Assembly (NCBI GenBank): GCA_949825025.1
Contig: OX463781.1
Coordinates: forward strand, 46,822,317 to 46,886,316
Length of the DNA stretch: 64,000 bases
Origin: Siphlonurus alternatus
Lineage: Eukaryota > Arthropoda > Insecta > Ephemeroptera > Siphlonuridae
Direction of reading: 5' to 3'
Shown here: positions 1-12,600 of the stretch, in pieces
Layout of the letters: each line of letters begins with the position of its first letter
Numbering within the stretch: the stretch's first letter is position 1
Notes under the pieces: model-generated
Told to the model about the DNA's origin: nothing
Seen by the model: only the letters and a program-made list of their open reading frames with translations
Database searches by the model: none
Made by a program: the position numbers and the translations under genes

Positions 1-88
1 TTTTAATTTATGGGTGCATCATATCAATTAAGTTTCTTATTTTACTTCAAAATACCCCCCTCTTTCCCTCCTAAAGTGGTCCTCTCAC

Positions 89-316
89 CTTGGGATCCAC
101 TACAGCGAGGGTCTTGGCACTGCCTTTGAAACTGTCTGTCCCCGCCTCTCTGGTGTCGGTGCTCGTCTCAGAGCCGCAGATCCTAGAGTCGTCCGAGTCA
201 AGGCTGGTGCGCTCATCGCGACCTGGCTTGCCAAACTTAGTGGAGGGGGGAAGCTGGCACTTCATCTTCTCTACCTGCGGCACAATCAGGCCGGGTGACA
301 TCAGTAACGTAGCTTC
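89..316 (-). CDS. Candidate internal exon (phase 0/0) of an unrecognised minus-strand gene
   Basis: On the minus strand the reading frame is open and far GC-richer than its surroundings. It ends at a good donor, GATCCCAAG followed by gtgagagg, at 88-87. A T-rich stretch at about 330-420 (seen as pyrimidines on the minus strand) precedes acceptor AAATAAG; with exon start 316 the exon is 228 bases, exactly 76 codons, phase 0 at both ends. A second possible acceptor is CCGCAG about 35 bases further in. The peptide is hydrophilic and rich in S, T, D, E and K. Readable parts are MSPGLIVPQVEKMKCQLPP, then FGKPGRDER, then the acidic serine stretch TSLDSDDSRICGSETSTD, ending AKTLAVVDPK. There is no transmembrane segment or enzyme motif; it looks like a disordered or cytoplasmic-tail segment. 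I do not recognise the family. The + strand ORF over the same bases is its shadow. The exon at 14737-14886 has matching strand and phase. Confidence 0.5.
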
Positions 317-614
317 CTTATTTAAATGTAAACTTTTACACAGTGTCAAATTGTTGAACATAAGAAACAAATAATAAACAGAAAGTAAACAAACAATATA
401 CAAGCAGTAACAAAAACCATGGAGTAAATTGTATAAAATATATATTTTTTAATGTATGAGAAATATAGCTAGAGAAATACACTAATTTTATAAATATCTC
501 TGCAATATCTTAGTTTTCTAAAACAATCCCACTTAATTTTGATGCATTGAAGGTAGTATGCATATACAGTATCCATATAAAATATATTCATTATATTTTA
601 TGTATGTATGTATG

Positions 615-648
<34 letters not shown>

Positions 649-843
649 GCATATATACCGGTATGCTATGCATACAGTACGTATGCATAGTTATTGGGTT
701 ATTAGAGCTAATAGGATGTTCAAATTATAAAGCAGTCACATTTAATACAAAGGTATAAATATATGCACACAGTACAAGAAAAATCAATGAAGGAGGGCCG
801 GGAGGATGATGTTTGAGTAGTTTGACCTTGTATTTTTATTTCA
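317..843. other. AT-rich non-coding DNA with a TGTA/TA microsatellite
   Basis: No coding signal. A short (TGTA)n/(TA)n tract lies at about 598-650. On the minus strand, the pyrimidine-rich stretch nearest the exon fits an intron 3' end. Confidence 0.6.
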
Positions 844-1236
844 TTAAGGTAAAGATAACGCCGAACAGCTGATCGACGTAATGCCCTTTGATTAACATGT
901 AAACCTTAGCAAATTGACAAAAATTCTGAAATTTTTTTGAAAGGCAGATATTAGTGCCTAAAAGCCATAGAAAAAATTTCAAAACGATTTAACGAGCCGA
1001 TTTTTTTTAATTAATTTTTTTAATTTTCAGCATAGGGCTTTCCCATGGAGAGCCAAACTAAAAAATTAATTTAAAAAAATCGGCTCGTTAAATCGTTTTG
1101 AAATTTTTTCTATGGCTTTTAGGCACTACTATCTGCCTCTCAAAAAATTTTCAGAATTTTTGTCAATTTGCTAAGGTTTACATGTTAATCAAAGGGCATT
1201 ACGTCGATCAGCTGTTCGGCGTTATCTCTACCTTAA
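844..1236. mobile_element. Palindromic MITE, TTAA-bounded (family T1, copy 1)
   Basis: The 393-base unit is an almost complete inverted repeat. TTAAGGTAAAGATAACGCCG at the left matches CGGCGTTATCTCTACCTTAA at the right, and the arms of about 190 bases continue to a small centre near 1020-1050. Both ends are TTAA, the target duplicated by piggyBac-type transposases; assignment to that superfamily rests on this alone. No coding capacity. Its right TTAA (1233-1236) is also the left TTAA of the larger element that follows, as if this copy had inserted into the border of that element. Confidence 0.85.
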
Positions 1237-1648
1237 AGCGACATTCCGGAAAAAATCTATAATTTTTTTATAAGTTCATTACCCATTGATAGTACAAATT
1301 ATCGGTGAAAAAATCGCAAACTCAAAAAACAGAATATATTTGTAATTTTTTTTTATTCTGACCGTATGACGTCAAGAGGGCCAACTGGCTAGAGTTGCCT
1401 CTTCTACCCTCCCCTCCGACCCCTCTTTTGCTACCCTCTCTACCAGCTCGTCTGCTGAGGATGAACTAGGGGGTGAGGAGTGGTGGTCACGGTTAAAATA
1501 AACAAGCAAGCCAACATTCTTTTGTATAATATAGGTATAAAAAAAAAGTTACAACTTACAAGACACGATACTCTTTTATAATATATTTTTTTTTGCACTC
1601 TTCCCCCAAGTCGTAATAAAATCAAATAATAAATTAATATTTTTAAAC

Positions 1649-1654
<6 letters not shown>

Positions 1655-1696
<42 letters not shown>
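1655..1696. repeat. (TA)21 microsatellite
   Basis: Uninterrupted TA dinucleotides for about 42 bases inside the 3.3-kb transposon. Confidence 0.95.
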
Positions 1697-1701
<5 letters not shown>

Positions 1702-2399
1702 TATATAATTCTATATTAAATAAAAAATATTAAATTTACATAATAACAGATTAAATACACGATGTTTCGTTGCTCTTTGTGATAAATATAATAATTAGCA
1801 GAACATTGCTCCAAGTTGCAAACAAATTATATTATACAAAAAGAGAAAAATTTTAATGTAAATCTGTCAAACCTGCACTTTAATAAAAACTGTACGGCTC
1901 TGACTCGCCCCCTCAAAGATAGAATTTTACCACACATACATGCATATAATAATATATAGAAAATACTTGTCCTCAACTTTCTAGGGATGGACTTCAAAAA
2001 ACATGGTCTGTATCGAGCTTGCATTTTGTAAACATTGAAGTTCAGTTGTCACGGCTTTTCATAATGCCATCGTGCATTTTGTGCCGCGTATATATTGCTG
2101 CGCAAACAGAAAACCATTAAAATTTATAAAGTTTTGAATTTTATTTTCTTAAAAAATATATTTTAACAGTAATTTAATTTGACTGATTTTTTTCGTAACA
2201 ATTAATATAATTTTATTATTTTTTTTTAATTCGGTCTTCAAGTAAATTGTAATATTCTTTACTAGTATATATTGAATTACAGAGTATTTATTGTTTTATA
2301 ACTATAAGGCTAAATTATGAATTGTTTTACTTACGTAAAAAAATATCTATTATATGGGTCAAACTTTATACATTCGATATCTTGTAAATATGACTTATA

Positions 2400-2772
2400 T
2401 TAAGGTAGAGATAATATGGATCAGCTGGCCCAATGCTAAAAAAATCCCATTCATAAAAATTATGAAAAAAATTTATAATGTTCTCCTTAACATACCTTAT
2501 CAGTAGGTAAAATATCAGGTATACAAAAACGAGCTAGTTTTTGAGTTATTAATTTTCAAAGTTGACTAATTTAACATGGAGAAACGGAACTTCCATGTTA
2601 AATCAGTCAACTTTAAAAATTCATAACTCGAAAACTAGCTCGTTTTTGTATACCTGATATTTTACCTACTGATAGGGGATGTAGAGGAGAACATTTTAAA
2701 TTTTTTTCATAATTTTTATGAATGGGATTTTTTTAGCATTGGGCCAGCTGATCCATATTATCTCTACCTTAA
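2400..2772. mobile_element. Palindromic MITE, TTAA-bounded (family T1, copy 2)
   Basis: TTAAGGTAGAGATAATATGG at the left pairs with CCATATTATCTCTACCTTAA at the right; the arms are near-perfect over about 175 bases and meet at a centre around CATGGAGAAACGGAACTTCCATG. It shares its terminal 15 bases with the copy at 844-1236 and its whole interior with the copy at 34224-34574. It is nested inside the 3.3-kb transposon. Confidence 0.88.
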
Positions 2773-3047
2773 ACGATAAAAAAATACGTTCAATTGTTCT
2801 CAATATACATGGAAGAACTATATATATCTATAATAATACTATATATTCATCATTCGATTAGAAGTTAAATTTATATTATGTATGTAGAACTTTCAAGTTT
2901 TACAAGTAGAAATTTATAATAGAAATGTCTTTAAGGCTCAAATTGTTGCAGTTGTTTATTTAAAAGAAACGTTATTCTGCTATCCGTCTTTTTCTTTAGT
3001 CCTCCTTACAGCATTGTTACCTCCCGATTTTTTTTTTTTGTAAAGTC

Positions 3048-4024
3048 CAGGGGTTCGATCGCGTAAGCTTTTTTTTTCGTTTAGGGGGGCGTGGCCATCG
3101 TTTTCATTTCGATAACGAGGACGAGTTCGATAAGTGCGATCATGTAAGCTTTCGTTTTCAATTCGTGTCGTTTCGAATTCGAGTCGTTTTCAATTCGTAT
3201 CGTTTTCAACTCGTGTCGTTTTCAAAACGATTCGACGAGGACAAGTTCGATAAGTGCGATCGCGTAAGCATTCGTTTTCAACTCGTGTCGTTTTCAAAAC
3301 GATTCGAGCCGCAAAAATCACGTTTTGAAAACGAGTGCTATTTCCTACACGTTTGCTGAAAACGATGGCGTCACGTCATCTTAAATTAATGATTAAAAAT
3401 ACTTTAACGCTTCAAATCAATTTATAAAAGCTTCTAGAATGTAAAGAATGAACCAATGTGCTGCGTGAACCTTCTAATTGCGATGATTAAACCTTCCAAA
3501 ATTTATAAATAATTTGGAAATAAGGTGACATTAAAAGTGTCATAACTCCATGAATTTTTCACACATTTAACTTTTAATCAACTCAATCTCATTTTTATAG
3601 TCTAAGGAAGAAGTGTACCAAATTTTAGCAACATTCATTTTAATTAATTAATTCATTTAAACGGGGCGAATAATGTTCGCGCCTCTCGAGCTCGGCAACG
3701 AACGTAACGTGATTTCATCGTGATCGTTTTCGACGGTTTTCGTGTTCGTTAGTAAACTCGACCGTCGTTTAGCAAGAACGATCACGTGGGATATTCAAGC
3801 GATTTGATTGGTTGACAACGTAAATCTGGCAACCCTGTCGATCGTTTATGAAAAGTGTCGATCGTTCACGGAACGATCACTTTTTCGAGCTCGAACGTAA
3901 AACGAAAACGAGTTTTAAGTTACGTGATCGCATTTTCGTTGTCGAGCGTTGTCGATTGATCTTCAAAACGATATCGTTCTAAACGAATCGTTCAAATCGA
4001 TAGCCTTACGCGATCGACCCCCAG
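3048..4024. mobile_element. Foldback element with hAT-like ends and GTTTTC-rich tandem repeats
   Basis: CAGGGGTTCGATCGCGTAAG at the left is matched by the inverse of CTTACGCGATCGACCCCCAG at the right, so the block is bounded by imperfect terminal inverted repeats that resemble hAT ends (CAGGGG). Inside, a 120-base unit beginning ACGAGGACRAGTTCGATAAG recurs at 3115 and 3235 and is itself built from TCGTTTTC-like subunits; the right half has related CGTTTTCG/GATCG sequence. The flanking 8-mers match only about 5 of 8, so the target duplication is eroded or the ends are slightly misplaced. A 64-codon ORF here is only a translation of the repeat. Confidence 0.6.
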
Positions 4025-4512
4025 GCAAAAACTACCCTCGCCGCCTCGCCACGTGTGGCACCCCGCTCTTCCGCCTCCTCCGCCTTCTCTTGCGAGCAAG
4101 AGGGAGGTTGTAGTGGGGGAACCTTGGCGGCTTGTTGAATTATTACGTTTTATTGCAAACCTTATAACTTCATTCGAGGCACTCCGAAAATATTGACACT
4201 AGCCAGTATTTTAGTCCACATATTAATTAAAAATTCTGTGAAGTTTCCACTCCCTACGTTAAGATTGGGCACTTCCACAGCATACCAAACAGAGTCTCTT
4301 TCAATTTTCCTTTGTAATCCTTTGTAAATTTACAAGTTCCGACGTTTAGTTGGCCCCGATGAGACCCAAGACTTTAAATTTAAAAGTGCAATTATGCACG
4401 TAAATAATTTTTTAAATTTTTTTTTGTTCTTGTAGAACTTACTACAATGACGCTAGGAGTAGTAATATTATATTAGTTTATGATCGATTTTTTCTCCGGA
4501 ATGTCGCTTTAA

Positions 4513-5400
4513 ATATAACAAAATAAATAAAAATAAATAAATAATAATTAAGTAAACTTTACCTTGTGTCACACAGCGGTACAGTAGCATACCATATGAA
4601 CTTCGCTAGCTCACTTTTAGACGAAAAACATTACAATTCTTATAAAGATTATTTACTCAAACGTTACAAGTTCCATATTTTATGATATTGTAACATTCCT
4701 GTCCGTAGAAGTGCAGATAAACACCTACATTTTCAAAAAAAACAGGCTAGGCTCATTCGCGTCCAACAACCAGCTGTGTCAGGAAAAATGGCGACTATTC
4801 TGTTAACCCTTTCGATCGCGAGATGAACATTTTCGGTAATATCTTTTTACAGACGAAGTGTCAACAAAAATGCTTCACAAATAATAGACACAGAATTTAA
4901 TAAGAAATCGTTTGATGTAACATTCTTGGTCATTGCTTTAGTAATAAATTAGTTTCAAAATTTTGAAACGAATATTTCAACCTGGACTGTATCTTGCAGA
5001 AAGTTCTTCAAGACAGAAACGCGTAATGATCTCCTTTTAGTAATTCCTAGACCAGAGTTTTGAAGTGTATTTCATTTTGTACTTTTTTAACTATTCTTCA
5101 CATATTAGATAACAAAAATGAAATAGCAGGCTTAGAAAATTAGAAAATTAAAGAAGTAATTAATAAGGCCAAGTATTTTACCATGTAGGCTTATATATGC
5201 ATTGTACTTCAGAGAGTTAATTTCTACGATTTTTCTTAAATGTGTCACTTTACAAATGAGATCAAGTTTTCAAAGTGAACTTAATAACTTAGTACGTTAC
5301 CTTGTTACTAATTAGAAGAGCTGAATCATTGCATTTAATGCATAAATGTGAGTTTTTTGAAAAATAGGTACTTTAAATAAAGCGGTGAAAATAATTTTTC
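4513..5400. other. AT-rich non-coding DNA, no gene seen
   Basis: No splice-bounded open frame and no repeat recognised. Confidence 0.6.
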
Positions 5401-5409
5401 GCGACTGGA

Positions 5410-5420
5410 GCGCCATCTAT
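5410..5420 (-). promoter_or_regulatory. CTCF-like site
   Basis: GCGCCATCTAT reads ATAGATGGCGC on the minus strand, close to the insect CTCF core AGRTGGCGC. It stands just left of the periodic repeat array. A single motif match; occupancy unknown. Confidence 0.35.
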
Positions 5421-5561
5421 CAGATACATAATAAACCATTTTTGTAAAATTGGGATTAATTTACTAATTAAATCGGTAATTGACTTGGGTTTGTCTGTAC
5501 GTTTAAAACGGTGGAGGGGGTTTAACCTGATAATGAAGGAAATGTAAAAAATAAATTACAA

Positions 5562-6925
5562 TGTCCTACTTATTGTCTTTCTACTGACATTTTACAAAAA
5601 AAAATTTTTTTGTGTGTTTTAGCCCAAATTTCCTAGTTGAATTTGTCCCAACCCTTGGCAAAAATGACAAAAAATTATGTATAAACTCATAGTTAATGTC
5701 ACGTAAAATTTTGAAGCGGATCTCCGTGTCCTTCACGTAATGCCACGGCTTTTAGATTGCGCAACCCTTTGTAGCCGCGTGATGTAATTAATTAAGTACG
5801 TGGTTCCTATTACTTTGAACGCGTGCAACTGAGACAAACAATTAGGGCCGATAAAATGTCTATACAAAGAAAATAATTTAAATTGCAGACTCGTTGTCCT
5901 TCTAGCCTATATTTGTCCATATGTAGCAAAACCTATAGACACGCAGAATATAACATCAGTTACATTTTAGCCCAAATTATATGTGTAACGTTAAATTTAC
6001 TTGAAAAAATATAATAAATCCTAACATCGGGTTTATGGAGCATGGGTGGAATTTTTTTCTACGAGAATACTTTGTCCTAACTGTCTGAAAAAAAATATTG
6101 ACCAAAATTATCCGTGCAGCACAAGTGACGTCAATGCAACACGGTTTCGGTAGCCGCTGGTTTCCTATTTGTCAGAACGTAATAAAACTTGGGCACAATT
6201 TACATACATATCAGATGCATAATATATTGTGAAAATCAACCGCAGAACCCGTGTCCTTCGTATGAAAATTTTTCCTTAATTGGGCAAAAAATTTAAAAAA
6301 ATTACTTTTTGGGCTAAAAAAATTAAATTTGGGGTCAAACACAATAAATAATTATTTTATTATACCCAAATAATTATCAAATTGATTTTGAGACACGCAG
6401 TCCTTGTCCTTCTTGACTTTTTATCGTTAATATACCAAACGCGCTATGCAGTGCGCTTGGCCTGTTATGACGCTATTAGAATTTTAATTAATTCCCTAAT
6501 TATCTGAACGTTAACATAATTGGGTGACCGCATCCTGAGTATTACTTGCATTTATTACCAAAAAATTAATTTGCAACTCGGTGTCCTTCATTGCCAAAAT
6601 TAGGTAATTATCCCAGAATTGCGGAGCATGTACTAAAATTGTTTTTCTTTATATAAATTAAAATTATATGAATTAGAGAAAGTAAACTGATTCTAATTAC
6701 TAATAACATCGTTTTTTATGATATGGTAAAGTTTTGGACGTCATTGTATTGGTTTTTGATGCTTTTTTATTGAATAATTAAATTTGCGTGACACCTGAAG
6801 CGTCATTTTTAAAAAATTGCCACCCCTTAATTTCGAGTCCGGACGTTATGAAATTTCGGCATAGTATATTTTATTTGCCCTTCTATCAGTTCCGTTTTGT
6901 AATATTTACCAATCTGGTGTCCTTC
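5562..6925 (+). repeat. Degenerate array with a GTGTCCTTC box every ~170 bases
   Basis: TGTCC boxes start at 5562 (TGTCCTAC), 5727, 5895, 6073 (TGTCCTAA), 6252, 6405, 6582 and 6918; all without a note are TGTCCTTC. Spacings are 165, 168, 178, 179, 153, 177 and 336 (two periods). The bases just before the box are also related, for example TTGCAGACTCGT, CCGCAGAACCCG, GACACGCAGTCCT and TTGCAACTCGG. The rest of each unit is AT-rich and barely alignable. This is either a very old satellite in which one box of about 20 bases has been kept, or a set of regularly spaced protein sites. Confidence 0.6.
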
Positions 6926-6959
6926 GAGGTAAAAATTTGACTTTAATTAACGAAAATAC

Positions 6960-9900
6960 TTGTATTGATGACATTTTTTATACTTCAGTTTTCTACGTCA
7001 ATTTAAACTTCTAAGTGTTATAATAGTGTATAATCGATGCATTATGCATTGAACAACATCATTCAATGCACTAGAACGCCGAACAATAACTCATTAATTA
7101 GGTATTAATGAATTACTAGTGCAATGCGCTAGCCTCGCACCCAGGCCCCCACAACTCTGTTGAACGTTTTATATAAGTTATACATAATTATATAACTTCA
7201 GGGTCGTGGGAACCGTAACGAGCTCAGATGCTCAGATGGCGGCTCTTGCGCACATTGATCGTGTTCTTAATATTAAGCGCGTTATTTCAAATCCTTAAAA
7301 TATTGAATATTTTTAAACATATCTTGAAATTTGTAAGAAACGATTTTGCAATGAAAATTCACTCAAAATGATCAAAATAATTTCATTTTTAAAACTGTGG
7401 TTTAAAAAGCCCGTAAAGTACATTAATGCTTTAGAATTATTGCAAGAAACAAAAAGAAATTCCCAATATGGCTTTGACAAGTTTGTTTTATGACCAATAG
7501 AGGTAGGGACTAGGTAAGAAAGCATATTATTGATTTTTAATGTTGTCCGCTAGATGTCTCTTACTGTCCAAATGAACAAAAAAATAATCAAATATAGCGG
7601 AAAAAAATTAAATTATTATATTGACCAAGGAGCCTTGATTTAAAAGGCCGGACTATAAATGTTTCTGCTGGATTTTTGGTTTAAATTCTTTACTTACTTT
7701 AATAGACCTTTCAGAAGGATGCATATATTTAAAGTTTTAATTATATATCATATGCAAAACGCACGTACAGCACTAAAATTTATAGATATAGAATATCTCA
7801 TCTCTTTTTTATGTTTTATTAAATTGTCATAATTAATTATATAATCAATGGTCAAATGTCACTCACATATGGCGACTTCAAATTATTTTTAATATTTCGA
7901 TCGTGATCGCTAGCTTGAACAGTCTGTCGCAAATCCCAAATAATGTGAACGTCATCAACAGATGAATTATCAGCGTAACGTGTTTGTAAAGTCCCTCGAC
8001 TCAAAGCCACCTTTGCAGTGCAGCGATCACCGAGATCGAATTATTTTTACTCGCAATTTTTTAAGCCTTGGCACTCTCGACCGAAACCCTTATAATCATA
8101 AAACAAAACGCCATGTTGGCATATTACATTACAGTTACTTAAAAATTAACATATCACACATATAATTATATATATAAGGTCAAGGCGCCAAAAGGATCGT
8201 ACTTTTTTATGCATAATTATATTATTATAAACATATAAATATATTTTATAATTTTATGATTTTTTAACACTAATTCTAGCTTTTTCCATTTGCGCATATT
8301 AACTTTATTATAACTATATAAAAAATTATGGCGTTTGTCAATTTTTAAAAGTTAAATAAATCATAAAGTTTATTCAACATTGTAAATTACTTTTTTTTTA
8401 TTTATAAAATTTTTATTAAGTGTTGGTATATAGTATATATTTTTATTGTGTATGCACATGCATCATCAGTGAAACAGCTATATTCTGAGCTTTTCAATTG
8501 TGTGTCAATTTCTTATAGCATGCAGTAATGAAATAATGGAAGACCATGCAATGCAAGACCTCTGGATCCCATTGGCAAGTTTATATTATAGTCAATAAAA
8601 AAGTGCAGTTGGCACTTCATTTTACCCGATGATGATGAATATTATTTTGTTCTCTCTAGCTGAACCGTGTGCTTACCGTACTTAATAAGAGCGTATACTC
8701 GTTATTTTTGCATGATCCGTCTTTTTAATAATAATTTCTTTAATTTTTTTACTAATACATCACTTAATTTAAAATCATGTTTTATATTATTTTTTTAGTA
8801 TAAAACCAATACCATTATTGTCAAAATTCATATTATTGATTTTATAGGTTTTGCATATGGAAATAGAAAAAAGATGAAATCATCAATTAATAAAGTATAT
8901 TGCAAAAAGTTGCATATAAAATACATAATTTATATTATTAAATATTATATTTTTAGCATGCATATGCTGAAGCATATGAACTTAAATTTTTAAATAACAA
9001 GAATAAATTACAAATATTTTTGCCAATTAGCAATTCTAATTTTTAATCTGGTGTTAATTATATAGAAAGTTATGAAAATATAACCGAAATTATTTTAATT
9101 CTTCGATCAAAACGGGAATGGAAAATTTGTTATTATAAAATAAATGGACAAACAGAAGTCCTGCTCTTTCTGACAACGGCGTATAATTAACCACGGTCTT
9201 TATGGTCTAAATTAATTAATGAGCAGACTGAACTAATTGTTAAGAAGACAAAATTTACGTTTAAAATCACAACGAGATTTTCTGCTCTTGGCATTTATTA
9301 TTATTATTAATTAAACTTATCGAAATAACAATAAATTTAGATATGACATATTATTATTATAGAGTAATTATATAACATTACATAATTAATGCATAACCTG
9401 CATGCATGAATTTTTTATTGGACCTCAAGTGTAAAAATGTTTCAAATTTGTTTTATCTCTGATCTCTAACACTCTTAAAACCGTGTTGCAAAACCCTATG
9501 ACATATATAATAATCTTGCAAATATTTAAAACGCAAGCATAAGGAAAAATTTTACATCATGTCTATGATGGCATTTTCTTTACCCTCGATCAGAAAAATC
9601 ATCAAAAATACGTAAAAATTCGAGACCAAATATGCAAGAAAAAAAAAATCATGAAGGTTAATTGTCCATTCTCAATTTTGTACAGCTATTTGCTCTATAT
9701 ATAGAGTCACTACCCTAATATAGACTATAATATATACTATATAATAACGTACATCGAGCAATTAATGCATCGATAATACAGGGACACCTGCTTGTGACAG
9801 AAACTTTCCGTGGATATGCAAATTTACTAATAGCTTAAATGCTTAATTGATAGTAATATTGATAACATAAATACACTTCAAATACAATTATTTATTATAA

Positions 9901-12370
9901 AAGCAAAGGATTTGCATGTTTGATGAATTGTCGAATCAATTTATTTCGCAATAAACTACTATTACAAATACCATGACAGTAAAATAATTTAGTAAAATGT
10001 TAATTGGTAGTAATTAAAAATAATTATATTTAAAACCTAATAAATATAATCAAATATTAATAATTATAGAAGGATTACTGATAGTATTATAAATATATGA
10101 TTTGTAATTATAATCTTAATTGAAATGTGTGCTGTTTTTTTTTTATTATTTTTTTATCTGAAATGAATTAAAATTTTTACAGGGACATTTTATAACTATA
10201 TATTATTATACACGCTTTCTGCATGCATGGACGTTTTTTTATTAATGAAAAGTTTACTATTATTTTCTGATATTAACAACATCTTCATGCAAGTAAATAT
10301 ATACAATTAATTATCATCTAAGAAGTGCAAAAAAAAAACAAATCACACTAAAAATGTAACTTTATTTAGCTATAATATAATAAATGCAATCATCTACTTG
10401 ACATTATATTATAGCAAACTGTGACAATAACAAAAAAAAAAAGTAATCAAAAAATGACAAAACGACAATTGAAGTCTGGTCAGACAACAATGTATAAGAT
10501 GAGATTGTTATAATTCATTGAAAAATCATTGATCTCTCCAAGATGACTCGTCAACAACACAGGTAGCTCTTAAAATATAAAAAAAAAAAAAGATTTGGTT
10601 GGAGCATGTCTCATTATTATTGCACATCAGTCTTTTCTCAGATACACATCAAACTACCTTCAACTTTTATTGTGAACACTGATCGAGTTCCTAGAATCCT
10701 CATACATGATGCCAACACGCGTCAACGCCAATTCGACGAATACTTTGGTTCATAACAAAAAGCTCACAAGCACCAAAGCACTTCTTCTCCTTCTCATGGT
10801 GTTAGTTAAAGGATGTTCAAGTCTAAAAATATTTCTCTCATATAATATATCTTGACAACGTTACATTACTATGAATATTAATAATAATAATCATCAATCG
10901 TGACCGGTTATCATACGTAACCAAAACCTTATAATAATAATAATAATTCTAGAACGTAATCATTAAATTTGAACTAATTCATCTTGTGTGAGCTTCATTC
11001 TCACACACTCTTTTCATATGTTCATGTATATGACTGCACATTTTATAGCTTTTATAATTCACCGACCTGAAGATTACTTGGAAATATGATTAACCAAAAA
11101 ATTATTATATAGTTATTAAATTGTGCATGCCTCTTTTTATATTGTCATCCTTTACTTCAGCCGAGTGGATGGAAGATAATTTAAAAGACTCTTCACTTGT
11201 GTAAATATGTTTTTTTTTTTAAATGTCTATAATATTCTTAAAAAAGAAATTTTAATTTATTTTTAAATTGTTGGTTTATCATCATAAAAATATAAGATTG
11301 GGTTGTGGGCATGAACCTTAAAAATATTACTGATATTATTATTCTATACTCTTTTTACTGAATTATTCTTAAAGTAGGAATTTTATTTTATTTTTAAATT
11401 GTTGGTTCAATCATAAAACTATAAGATAAGATGGTAAGTATAAATTGAATATTATAACTGTTATTTTTTTACTATATCGAAACAAACAAACAAAAAGCAT
11501 CAGGGGCTTAATACTAAAGGTATACACTATATTATAATAAATGGTCACTATAAACAATAAAAAAGTAGAGGGGGAAGTCCCTATTCTTACTGTTGTTGTA
11601 AATTAAATTTGGTTATATCAAAAATATTTTATAGAAATGTTACTGTATATTTAATAGTTTTAACCTGATGCATGTAAAAGCATAGAGTGTCTTTGGGTAA
11701 ATCTGTAAATAATAAAGATGCATTTCTCTTTACTTACATGTTTTCAATAATGACTGATTGTTGTTATACCTCTCAGTGAGATGAGAATTTATTATCAGTT
11801 TAATATTTCTGCTAAATAATGCAAAAATATGAGCAACTTGTTTAATTTTAAGAAAAAGAAAATTAGATTTTATCTTACCAAGTGTAAACTTCAGCATTTT
11901 CACTCGGTATAAACATAATTCTTGCACTTCCCATCATTCAAACCAAACATACATTCATAGAAAAATGAAAAGCTAAATTATTATTATTATTTAATTTTTT
12001 TTTTTTTTTTACTAATATAAATAAAGGGTAATTGAATCTTACCGGACTGTTTTCACTCGTCGATTAATATGTTGTAGCACGCCGAGAAACTTGAGCACTG
12101 CAATTAATGAACTACAGTATAATGTTAATAGCTTTTATTATTATCACTATATATATACTCCTTAGGTGCCCCTGTTTTTTTCATGCCTTCACCCTCGTCA
12201 AAAAATCTTCTTTAATATTATTTGTTACTGTTAAATTTAATATTTTTTGCATCTTATACAACAAATATTTTTGTTATGAATAAGAAAATAGAAATTTAAT
12301 ACCTTTTTATATAAAAAAAAATTACGTTTTATGACATAAAAATGTCATCGTTTTTTTTTTTTTTTTTTTT
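6960..12370. other. Long AT-rich non-coding stretch
   Basis: No exon-like open frame. One slightly GC-richer patch at 7135-7260 includes CAGATGGCGGCTC. Elsewhere there are only A/T runs, including poly(A)/(T) tracts and short ATT repeats. Confidence 0.6.
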
Positions 12371-12371
12371 T

Positions 12372-12600
12372 GTTGTAACGACGGTGGTTCACACCTCCTG
12401 GTGATCAGTAGGAGCAATTTGGGACGAGCAGTTTGCCGGTACGTTATTACGGTGTCACGCGGCTTAATGTGGCGTGATTAATCGCACCAGAAGCGCCAAA
12501 CGACGGTAGCAGGACCGATGGAAGATCGTATCACAGCAGCAGCAGCTTCTAGAATTCGCCCTCGGCACAAAGGGGTTAAGTCCTTTGCACTAACAAAAGA
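12372..12600. promoter_or_regulatory. GC-richer island, candidate regulatory element
   Basis: About 230 bases stand out against the AT-rich background right after a poly(T) run. They include GTGATTAATCGCACC (a homeodomain TAATC core with flanks), GGTGTCACGCGG and a (CAG)n run at 12535-12550. No frame is open with splice signals. Confidence 0.35.

Larger units (their letters stand above)
1233..4512. mobile_element. Non-autonomous TTAA-bounded DNA transposon, about 3.3 kb, carrying nested insertions
   Basis: The left end TTAAAGCGACATTCCGGA is matched in inverse by TCCGGAATGTCGCTTTAA at 4495-4512, followed by further similarity (GAAAAAATC). The interior has no long ORF, so it needs a transposase in trans. 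It contains a second T1 MITE (2400-2772), a foldback element with short tandem repeats (3048-4024) and C-rich patches at about 1385-1480 and 4026-4130. Superfamily is unproven; TTAA termini suggest piggyBac-like. Confidence 0.7.

Noticed and set aside
90..374. 94-codon plus-strand frame at the left edge
   Set aside because: It lies antisense to the minus-strand exon, which has matching splice sites and phase; no acceptor or donor supports the plus frame.
3165..3359. 64-codon frame with repeated FQLVSFSKRF
   Set aside because: Direct translation of the 120-base tandem repeat inside a foldback element.
5562..6925. CRISPR-like array
   Set aside because: Spacing of about 170 bases, degenerate boxes and a eukaryotic context exclude it; it is a degenerate satellite or protein-site array.
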